DNA from: DASTGO01 sp035719045
GTDB taxonomy: Bacteria > Actinomycetota > Actinomycetes > Actinomycetales > Kineosporiaceae
Direction: 5' to 3'
DNA length: 23,021 bases
Assembly: GCA_035719045.1 (NCBI GenBank)
Contig: DASTGO010000457.1
Span: 1 to 23,021, forward strand
Shown here in pieces: positions 1 through 8,577 of this stretch. The notes under the pieces were generated by a model. That model saw nothing but the letters and a program-made list of their open reading frames with translations. It was not told where the DNA came from and did no database searches. Position 1 is the stretch's first letter. Each line of letters begins with the position of its first letter. The position numbers and the translations under genes are program-made.

Positions 1-87
1 CGCCGACCCGGGAGGTCAGGCGGGCCGGGAGGTCAGGCAGGTCAGGGGGCCGGCGGCCGGGGCCGGGGGGGACGGACGCTCCGCGGG

Positions 88-2646
<2,559 letters not shown>

Positions 2647-3093
2647 GGAGCGGTCCCTTCCTCGTACGTCTGGTTGTCGCGCGTCTGGTCGTCGTGCAGT
2701 TCCGCATCCTGTCACCTCCCTCCCTGCGGCGCGGAATGAGGATCCCGGCCTTGTCCTGATCGGTTCCCGTTGACGGGGAGTGGTCAGGGTGGGGCCGGCC
2801 GGCGGGTGGTACGTCCGATCAGCCCGGATCGTGCCCGGGGTATGGTCACTGACTGTCATGTGTGCGGGCCTGTCGGGTGCGGGGTGTGCCCGGGCATCCC
2901 GCGGGCTGACCGCGCAGGCCCACCTTCCGCCGACCGGCAGAACGGCTGAGGCCTGGAATGGCTCGCGGGGTGCGAGGGTTGACGGCGGTCGGGCGGCCCG
3001 TGGCGGCCCGTCCACCGCCGCCCGTCGTGACGTCCCTCCGCCGGCGGAGTCCGCCGGCCCGTACGCCGTCCACCCTGAACAGGAGCCCCCGCC
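2647..3093. other. Divergent intergenic region, no gene recognised
   Basis: About 450 bases between pepN (minus) and the DsbA-fold gene (plus). It must hold the promoters of both. A TATGGT hexamer at 2841-2846 (plus) is the best -10 candidate for the right-hand gene, but it is about 250 nt from that start and no clear -35 is seen. A perfect 14-bp palindrome (CTCCGCC/GGCGGAG) lies at 3036-3049. Reading frames across the region are Arg/Gly/Pro-rich and do not look coding. Confidence 0.5.
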
Positions 3094-3702
3094 GTGACCG
3101 ACCGCGACATCGCCGACTTCTGGTTCGACCCGATCTGTCCCTGGGCATGGATGACCTCGCGCTGGATGCTGGAGGTCGAGAAGGTCCGGCCGGTCGACGT
3201 CCGCTGGCATGTGATGAGCCTGTCCGTGCTCAACGAGGGCCGGGACCTGACCGAGGAGTACCGCGACCTGATGGAGCGGGCCTGGGGACCGGTCCGGGTG
3301 GTGATCGCCGCCAGGGAGCTGCACGGCGAGAAGTACGTCCGGGCGCTGTACGACGCGATGGGCGCCCGGATCCACCCCGGTGGCCGAAAGGACTACGAGC
3401 TCGTGATCAGGGAGGCCCTGGAGGAGGTCGGGCTGCCCGCCGACCTGGCCGGCCACGCCACCTCCGACGCCTACGACACCCAGTTGCGGGCCAGTCACGC
3501 GGAGGGCATCTGCCTGGTCGGCGCCGACGTCGGCACCCCGGTGATCGCGGTCAACGGCGTGGCCTTCTTCGGCCCGGTCGTGACACCGGCACCGAAGGGC
3601 GAGGCCGCGGCCCGCCTGTGGGACGGCACCCTGCTGGTCGCGTCCACCCCCGGGTTCTACGAGATCAAGCGCACCCGGACCCAGGGCCCGGTCTTCGACT
3701 GA
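3094..3702 (+). CDS. Mycothiol-dependent DsbA-fold oxidoreductase/nitroreductase (Rv2466c-like)
   Basis: Similar over its whole length to M. tuberculosis Rv2466c, a thioredoxin-fold protein that works with mycothiol and can reduce nitro-prodrugs. Shared landmarks include DFWFDP at the N-terminus, the helix TSRWMLEVEKV, HVMSLSVLNE, the cis-Pro region VGTPVIAVNGVAFFGP and the tail EIKRTRTQ. The active site reads C15-P-W-A18, so the second cysteine of the Rv2466c CPWC motif is Ala and only one redox thiol remains. Length (202 aa) is normal for the family. The GTG start at 3094 has AGGAG at 3081-3085. The neighbours (pepN on one side, rpiB on the other) match the M. tuberculosis locus. A mycothiol disulfide or nitro-reductase role is inferred from the family. 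Confidence 0.85.
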   Translation: MTDRDIADFWFDPICPWAWMTSRWMLEVEKVRPVDVRWHVMSLSVLNEGRDLTEEYRDLMERAWGPVRVVIAARELHGEKYVRALYDAMGARIHPGGRKDYELVIREALEEVGLPADLAGHATSDAYDTQLRASHAEGICLVGADVGTPVIAVNGVAFFGPVVTPAPKGEAAARLWDGTLLVASTPGFYEIKRTRTQGPVFD

Positions 3703-3862
3703 GGACGGCGATCAGGCCCGGCACGACCTGTCCGCGGTCCCGACTCGTGGGAAACGTGGCGGGACCCCGCCTGGCGATCCCTGGGGCCGGCGTGATGCGA
3801 TCGAGCTCGCGAGGTGGTGATCGCGCGCCGAACGGCCCGGGTTCGCCCGCGGGCCGCGCGTC

Positions 3863-3868
3863 TACGGT
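3863..3868 (+). promoter_or_regulatory. -10 element of a leaderless transcript (lipoprotein gene)
   Basis: TACGGT lies exactly 6 nt before the ATG at 3875. That spacing would put the transcription start on or next to the start codon. No Shine-Dalgarno is present, which fits a leaderless mRNA. No clear -35 is visible. Confidence 0.55.
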
Positions 3869-3874
3869 GCGCCC

Positions 3875-4408
3875 ATGTCCATGAGCCGCTCGGTGACCTG
3901 GGTCGTGCTCTGCGCCGGCCTGCTGACGACGGCCTGTACCGGCGGCAGTGGCGGGGGCGGCGACGTCACCGTCTCGCTCGGCACCCCTGCCTGTGAGAAC
4001 GGGCTGATCGCCCACCGGCTGGGCCTGGCCGGGGGCGCGGTGCACGAGTTGGTCTGGAAGCCGTACTCCGCTGGTGCCCTGGCGCAGGCGGCGGCCACCC
4101 GGTCCGAGGCGCTCGGCGTGGCCCGGGAGGCCTCGAAGCTGGCGGCGGCCCAGCTCACCCGCGCCGCCGAGCTGGTCCGCAACTGCCCGGCCGCGTCGGT
4201 GATGGAGGAACCGCTGCGGACGGCGGCCTCCCGGGCCTCCGCGGCCGATGAGCAGCTCGCGCAGGGGACCGTGAACGCCGAACTGCTCGGGGGGCTGGAC
4301 TCCGCGATGGCCGGGATCGAGTCCCAGGCGTCCTCCCTCGGTATGGCCGTGGTCGAGCGCACCCCGACCCGCTCGGAGCTGGCCGCGGTTGCGGCGGCCC
4401 CCAGCTGA
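3875..4408 (+). CDS. Small Ala-rich lipoprotein, function unknown
   Basis: The 177-residue protein starts with a short basic n-region (MSMSRS), a hydrophobic stretch at 7-17 and a lipobox-like LTTAC with the modified Cys at 21. A Gly/Ser-rich tether follows. It is therefore predicted to be lipid-anchored on the outer face of the membrane. Residues about 65-175 are Ala-rich and look almost entirely helical. Two further cysteines (in TPACENG and VRNCPAA) could form a disulfide. No family is recognised. The ATG at 3875 is supported by a leaderless-type -10; the ATG at 3881 is an alternative. It sits between the Rv2466c-like gene and rpiB, an interruption compared with the M. tuberculosis order. 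Confidence 0.75.
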   Translation: MSMSRSVTWVVLCAGLLTTACTGGSGGGGDVTVSLGTPACENGLIAHRLGLAGGAVHELVWKPYSAGALAQAAATRSEALGVAREASKLAAAQLTRAAELVRNCPAASVMEEPLRTAASRASAADEQLAQGTVNAELLGGLDSAMAGIESQASSLGMAVVERTPTRSELAAVAAAPS

Positions 4409-4451
4409 GCGTCCGGGTGACCCGCCCGCGGCAGGGCCCTTGCTGCCCTGC

Positions 4452-4457
4452 CAGACT
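4452..4457 (+). promoter_or_regulatory. Candidate -10 of a leaderless rpiB transcript
   Basis: CAGACT sits 6 nt before the ATG at 4464. It keeps the A2 and T6 positions of the actinobacterial -10 but has C at position 1. There is no Shine-Dalgarno. The lipoprotein gene ends only 55 nt upstream, so read-through from it is also possible. Confidence 0.35.
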
Positions 4458-4463
4458 GGCCCC

Positions 4464-4910
4464 ATGCGCGTGCACCTCGCTGCCGATCACGCCGGGTTCG
4501 AGCTCAAGGAGCACCTGGCCAAGCATCTGACCGCCGCCGGCCACGACGTCGTCGACCACGGCGCCCACGTCTACGACGCCGTCGACGACTACCCGCCGTT
4601 CTGCTTCGCCGCCGCCGAGGCGGTCGCGGCCGAGCCGGGCAGTCTGGGCGTGGTCGTGGGCGGTTCCGGCAACGGCGAGCAGATCGCGGCGAACAAGGTC
4701 CGCGGGGTCCGCGCGGCCCTGGCCTGGAGCACGCAGACCGCGCAGCTGGCCCGCCAGCACAACGACGCCAACGTGGTGTCGATCGGGGCCCGGATGCACA
4801 CCCTCGACGAGGCGACCGCCCTGGTGGAGGCCTTCCTCGCCGAGCCCTTCAGCGGCGACGCGCGCCATGCGCGGCGGATCGGGGAGCTCGCCGGCTACGA
4901 GAACCGCTGA
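4464..4910 (+). CDS. rpiB: Ribose-5-phosphate isomerase B
   Basis: Interconverts ribose 5-phosphate and ribulose 5-phosphate in the pentose phosphate pathway, in the cytoplasm. The 148-residue protein closely follows M. tuberculosis RpiB: AADHAG at 6-11, the YDAVDDYPPFC loop, GGSGNGEQIAANK from about 66 with Glu72 at the catalytic-base position used by the actinobacterial subfamily (which lacks the Cys of other RpiB), His99-Asn100, and Arg110-Met-His112 for phosphate binding. An upstream in-frame extension was rejected because homology starts exactly at this ATG and a -10-like hexamer sits 6 nt before it. It is convergent with the Eis-like gene. Confidence 0.93.
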   Translation: MRVHLAADHAGFELKEHLAKHLTAAGHDVVDHGAHVYDAVDDYPPFCFAAAEAVAAEPGSLGVVVGGSGNGEQIAANKVRGVRAALAWSTQTAQLARQHNDANVVSIGARMHTLDEATALVEAFLAEPFSGDARHARRIGELAGYENR

Positions 4911-4929
4911 CCGGTCCGGCACCCCCAGC

Positions 4930-4973
4930 GGTCAGAACATTCGGCGGTCGGAACATTCGGCGGTCAGAACATC
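4930..4973. repeat. 16-bp tandem repeat at the rpiB/eis junction
   Basis: GGTCAGAACATTCGGC at 4930-4945 is followed by a one-base variant at 4946-4961 and a partial third copy at 4962-4973. The third copy contains the stop and last codons (Met-Phe-stop) of the minus-strand gene ending at 4964. The end of that coding sequence has therefore been copied downstream of its own stop. Confidence 0.85.
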
Positions 4974-6277
4974 CAGCTGTTGTAGGGGGCCAGCGGCCAG
5001 CCGAATCCCGCCGCGAGCTCCGGCAACCGCTGCGGTTCGGCCGGGACGGCCAGCCCCGCGGCGGCGACGGCGGCCAGGCTCTCCCCGCCGAGGTAGGCGG
5101 CCGCGAGTTCGCGGACGTCCAGCCGCAGGTCCACCGGCGCCGAAGTGGGGACGCAGGCCGCCCCGTCAGGACCACCCTGCAGCCGCCACCGGCCGGCGTT
5201 CCACGGGCACAGTTCGTCGGTGACCTCCAGGACGGCCTCCACCGGACGGAGGTACCGGCGGGCGGTCAGCGCGGCAGGCAGGTCGACGATCCGCAGCCAC
5301 AGCCCGTCGGTGATCCGGGGCAGGGCGCCGCGCACGTCGACGAGCAGGTGGACCAGCGGATCGTCCAGCGGCTGGTCCCAGGTCTCCACCCTGGACGTGA
5401 GGTCGAGGTCGACCAGCCGCCCCCACAGCGCTCGCAGCGCCGCTGGGTCCCGGGCCACACATTCGCGGACCTCGACGGTCCCGTCCGGTCCGGCGTGGCT
5501 CCAGGACGCCTTCCGCCGGAACAGTGCGTAGCCGCGGACCGGCCCGCCGTCGTCGGCCTGCGCGGTCATGATGCGCAGGCTCTCCGCGCCCTGGCGCAGG
5601 CCGGGCTGGTCGAGCAGGAAGTGTCGGCGCAGTTCGGGAGTGCTGCGGGAGAGCATCCCGGGCCGATCCCCGCGGACCGCATCGTGGCAGTCGGCGACCA
5701 GCGAGGCGTGCCGGTCGACGTCCACCCGCTCCAGGCGCAGCCGGACGTCCTGCCAGCCCGGGACGTCGCGCAACTGGGCCCGGCGCGGGAGGGTGAACCG
5801 CTGGCAGCGTGAGGCCAGCCCGTAGCCGAACCGCCCGTAGATCCCGGCCTCCGCCGCGTACAGCACCGACACCGCCTCACCGCGCTCCTGCACCGTGCGC
5901 AGGTGGTGGGCGATCATCGAGCTCAGCACGCCCTGCCGCCGGGCCTTCGGGTGGACCCCGACCCAGGTCAGGCCGGCGCAGGGGAGATGGCCTCCCGGGA
6001 CCGGCAGGTCCAGCGAGAGGGTGAGGTTGGTCCCGATGAGCCCGTCGCCGTCCGGGTCGCGGACCCCGTAGACGCGATCCCACTCGAAGATCTGGGTCGC
6101 GGGGTGGCTGTCGACGCCGGTGTCGTCGAAGCCGAAGGCCCACTGGTCGAGATCGAGGATGTCCTCGACGTCGGGTTCCGACAGCGCCTCGACCCGGTGG
6201 ACCGGGCGGTCACCGGGCCGGCGGGAGGGGGTGGGGGCCGGGGCGGATCCGGCGGTCGCGGGAGAACTGTCCGGCAT
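4964..6277 (-). CDS. Eis-like GNAT family N-acetyltransferase
   Basis: Two fused GNAT domains plus a C-terminal sterol-carrier-like domain, as in Eis (enhanced intracellular survival), which acetylates amines such as aminoglycosides and protein lysines with acetyl-CoA. The acetyl-CoA loop VHPKARRQGVL is at about 108-118. GIYGRFGYG at 145-153 carries Tyr147, which aligns with the general-acid Tyr of Eis. The protein ends in Phe437, matching the Eis C-terminal carboxylate used as catalytic base. Length (437 aa) is slightly over Eis because of a Pro/Ala-rich N-terminal tail of about 25 residues. The substrate cannot be read from the sequence. It is divergent from the phosphatase gene and convergent with rpiB. 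Confidence 0.88.
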   Translation of the reverse strand: MPDSSPATAGSAPAPTPSRRPGDRPVHRVEALSEPDVEDILDLDQWAFGFDDTGVDSHPATQIFEWDRVYGVRDPDGDGLIGTNLTLSLDLPVPGGHLPCAGLTWVGVHPKARRQGVLSSMIAHHLRTVQERGEAVSVLYAAEAGIYGRFGYGLASRCQRFTLPRRAQLRDVPGWQDVRLRLERVDVDRHASLVADCHDAVRGDRPGMLSRSTPELRRHFLLDQPGLRQGAESLRIMTAQADDGGPVRGYALFRRKASWSHAGPDGTVEVRECVARDPAALRALWGRLVDLDLTSRVETWDQPLDDPLVHLLVDVRGALPRITDGLWLRIVDLPAALTARRYLRPVEAVLEVTDELCPWNAGRWRLQGGPDGAACVPTSAPVDLRLDVRELAAAYLGGESLAAVAAAGLAVPAEPQRLPELAAGFGWPLAPYNSWMF

Positions 6278-6283
6278 GGGGTG

Positions 6284-6289
6284 ATCCTG
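6284..6289 (-). promoter_or_regulatory. Candidate -10 of a leaderless eis-like transcript
   Basis: On the minus strand CAGGAT lies 6 nt before the ATG at 6277. There is no Shine-Dalgarno. The spacing is the same as at several other starts in this window. Confidence 0.4.
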
Positions 6290-6456
6290 GCACCGGTCCG
6301 GGTGAGCTTCGACGGCTTTTCACCGCCCGCTGCCCAGGTCCTCGCCGCCGGCTGCTCCATCGATCGCGTCGGCCACGTCGGCTGGTCCAGCGGCCGGCCG
6401 CCACGCAGCGTCATTACAGGTTGCAGAAGGGCAGGCCGCCGGACCTGCCCGGCCAC

Positions 6457-6462
6457 TAAGGT
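6457..6462 (+). promoter_or_regulatory. -10 element of a leaderless transcript (phosphatase gene)
   Basis: TAAGGT lies exactly 6 nt before the GTG at 6469. There is no Shine-Dalgarno, and no convincing -35 at 16-18 nt upstream. Confidence 0.55.
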
Positions 6463-6468
6463 CGCCCC

Positions 6469-7584
6469 GTGGCGGCCGGCGATCAGGCGGTGCCCCCCGG
6501 CAGGCTCCGGCACCGGGGCGTCCTGCCGCGGTGGCTGCGGGTGCGCCCGGTGGTGCGCCGCGCCGCGTCCTCGCAGCCGGTCCTGCTCCTGGTGCTGGTC
6601 GGACTCGCCCTGGTCTACGTCGTACTGAGCCTGTGGCGGCCGACCTGGTTCACCGTTCCGGTGACCTCGTTGTTGTTGCTGGTCGGCGGTTTCTTCCTGC
6701 GGCTGCGCCAACTCCTCCTGTACTACCTCGTGGTGGCCGTGGCCGTCGGGTTCGCGTGGGGGACCGGGGCCGGCCTGCCCGGGGGGATGGTCACGGTGGT
6801 CGTCACCGGGCTGCTCGTGCTCGCCTACGCCCGCAGCCGGGAGCGGCTGGGGGTGCAGGGGTCGGCCGGGGACTCGATGCTCGTCGACCTGCGGGACCGG
6901 CTGAAGGCCCAGGGCGTGGTCCCGCCGCTGGGTCCGGGCTGGCAGTGCGAGACGGTGGTGCGGCCCGCCTACGGGGACAGCTTCTCGGGGGACTTCCTGG
7001 TGGCGGCCCGCTCCGGCGACGGGCTGCGGCTGGAGATCGTCCTGGTCGATGTGTCGGGCAAGGGCCAGCAGGCGGGAACTCGCGCCCTGCTGCTGTCCGG
7101 CGCCTTCGGCGGGCTGCTCGGTGCCCTGCCCCGGGAGGAGTTCCTGCCGGCGGCGAACCGGTACCTGCTGCGCCAGCAGTGGCGGGAGGGGTTCGCCACC
7201 GCCCTCTACCTCGGCCTGGACCTGCAGACCGGTGCCTATCGGCTGTCCGCGGCCGGGCATCCGCCGGCGGCGCACTTCCACGTCGGATCGGGGCGGTGGA
7301 CGCTGGTCGAGGACTGCCAGGGACCGCTCCTGGGCGTGCTGGAGGCACCGGTCTTCCCCGCGCGGACGGGGGTGCTGGAGCGCGGCGACGCGATGCTCCT
7401 CTACACCGACGGCCTGGTGGAGAACCGGGGCCGGGACATCGACCTGGGCATCGACCGGCTGGTCGGACAGGCGGAACGGGTGATCGCCCGTGGCCTGCAC
7501 CTCGGGTCGGTGACCCGGATCGTCGACGGCACCCGCAGCAGCGAGACCGATGACCGGGCCCTGATCCTGATCTGGCGCTCCTGA
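6469..7584 (+). CDS. Membrane-anchored SpoIIE/PP2C-type serine phosphatase
   Basis: A 371-residue protein with about four membrane segments (roughly 35-55, 62-78, 82-98, 104-120) followed by a cytoplasmic SpoIIE-type PP2C phosphatase domain (about 160-370). Metal-binding motifs visible are SGDF (Asp175), VDVSGKG (Asp194), YTDGLVEN (Asp314) and TDDRA (Asp361/362), with AGHPPA between. The usual GGDFYD motif is altered: GGD is SGD and the second Asp is missing. Such enzymes typically dephosphorylate anti-sigma-antagonist proteins in partner-switching stress pathways, but no STAS or anti-sigma kinase gene is nearby, so its target is unknown. The GTG start is supported by a leaderless-type -10. 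Confidence 0.88.
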   Translation: MAAGDQAVPPGRLRHRGVLPRWLRVRPVVRRAASSQPVLLLVLVGLALVYVVLSLWRPTWFTVPVTSLLLLVGGFFLRLRQLLLYYLVVAVAVGFAWGTGAGLPGGMVTVVVTGLLVLAYARSRERLGVQGSAGDSMLVDLRDRLKAQGVVPPLGPGWQCETVVRPAYGDSFSGDFLVAARSGDGLRLEIVLVDVSGKGQQAGTRALLLSGAFGGLLGALPREEFLPAANRYLLRQQWREGFATALYLGLDLQTGAYRLSAAGHPPAAHFHVGSGRWTLVEDCQGPLLGVLEAPVFPARTGVLERGDAMLLYTDGLVENRGRDIDLGIDRLVGQAERVIARGLHLGSVTRIVDGTRSSETDDRALILIWRS

Positions 7585-7600
7585 TCCCGCTCGGCCCCGG

Positions 7601-7689
7601 GCAGCGCGGAACCGGCAGCGCGGAACCGGCAGCGCGGAACCGGCAGCGCGGAACCGGCAGCGCGGAACCGGCAGCGCGGAACCGGCAGC
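7601..7689. repeat. 14-bp perfect tandem repeat (six copies plus a partial)
   Basis: GCAGCGCGGAACCG is repeated six times without a single mismatch (7601-7684), with five more matching bases. It starts 17 bases after the phosphatase stop codon and ends about 110 bp before the urease -10. Perfect identity suggests recent expansion, so copy number probably varies between strains. The 14-bp unit is not a multiple of three and no gene is seen across it. Confidence 0.95.
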
Positions 7690-7800
7690 CGGGAGGACGG
7701 TGATCCAGGGCGGGCGTTCCGGGGGATCCTGCCGGATGCGGTGACTCCCGGGCGGGGAAGGAACGGCGTTGGGTGTCCGGTCGGTGGCCGTCCGTCAGGT

Positions 7801-7806
7801 GACAAT
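7801..7806 (+). promoter_or_regulatory. -10 element of a leaderless urease transcript
   Basis: GACAAT lies exactly 6 nt before the ATG at 7813, with no Shine-Dalgarno between. It is the only promoter-like signal ahead of the two urease genes. No -35 is clear. Confidence 0.5.
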
Positions 7807-7812
7807 GGGCGG

Positions 7813-8577
7813 ATGCTGCTCACGCCCGCCGAGCGCGACCGTCTGCTCCTGTTCACCGCCGCGGAACTGGCCCGCAGCCGTCGCGCGAGGGGGTTGCGGC
7901 TGAACGTGCCGGAGGCGATCGCGCTGATCGCGGACACGGTCTGTGAGGCGGCCCGGGACGGCGGCCGGCACGCCGAGGCGCTCGCCGCCGGGCGGTCGGT
8001 GCTGGGTCCGGACGACGTGCTGCCCGGGGTCGCCCGGATCGTCACCGAGGTCAAGGTGGAGGCCGTGTTCGAGGACGGCACCCGGCTGGTCGTGGTCCCG
8101 TTCCCGATCGGGGCGCCGGACGCCGGGGCCGGGGCTGGGGCTGAGTCCGCCGGGGCCGGGACGGCGGCCGCCGACGGGTCCGCAGCCCCCGTCGAGCCGG
8201 TCGAGGCCGAGAGCGAGGTGGTCGAGGTGGTCGAGGTCGAGGTGGTCAACACCGCGACCGTCCCGGTGTCGGTGACCAGCCACTTCCACTTCTTCGAGGC
8301 CAACCCCCGGCTGCGGTTCGACCGGGCCGCCGCCTACGGCAGTCATCTGGCCGTCCCGCCCGGGGCCAGCGTCCGGTTCGACCCGGGAACCCCGGTGCGG
8401 GTGCAACTGGTGCCGTTCGGCGGGGAGCGGGTCGTCATCGGGTTCTCCGGCCTGGTCGACGGCCCACTGGACGCCCCGGGGGCACGTGAACAGGCCCTGG
8501 AACGGGCTGCGGCACTGGGCTACCTCACCGTCGACCCGGCGGCGACCGCCACCGACGGGTCGGGGGGTGCGGCATGA
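7813..8577 (+). CDS. ureAB: Urease gamma/beta fusion subunit
   Basis: Structural part of a urease, which hydrolyses urea to ammonia and carbamate. Residues 1-100 are a complete gamma subunit (LTPAERDRLLLF, LNVPEAIALIAD, GPDDVLPGV, VPFPI). Residues 101-138 are an Ala/Gly/Glu/Val-rich linker with a GTCGAGGTG-type DNA repeat around 8214-8250. Residues 140-220 are the beta subunit, with the hallmark SHFHFFEANPRLRFDR and VRFDPG. The fused form resembles the fused small subunits known from other bacteria, but the linker is long and low-complexity. The start is set by homology and the -10 at 7801. Its stop overlaps the next gene's start (ATGA), so the two are probably co-translated. Confidence 0.92.
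   Translation: MLLTPAERDRLLLFTAAELARSRRARGLRLNVPEAIALIADTVCEAARDGGRHAEALAAGRSVLGPDDVLPGVARIVTEVKVEAVFEDGTRLVVVPFPIGAPDAGAGAGAESAGAGTAAADGSAAPVEPVEAESEVVEVVEVEVVNTATVPVSVTSHFHFFEANPRLRFDRAAAYGSHLAVPPGASVRFDPGTPVRVQLVPFGGERVVIGFSGLVDGPLDAPGAREQALERAAALGYLTVDPAATATDGSGGAA

Noticed and set aside
7601..7689. The 14-bp repeats as a CRISPR array or as coding sequence
   Set aside because: Units are directly adjacent with no spacers and too short for CRISPR. No frame across them has a start signal or protein-like composition.
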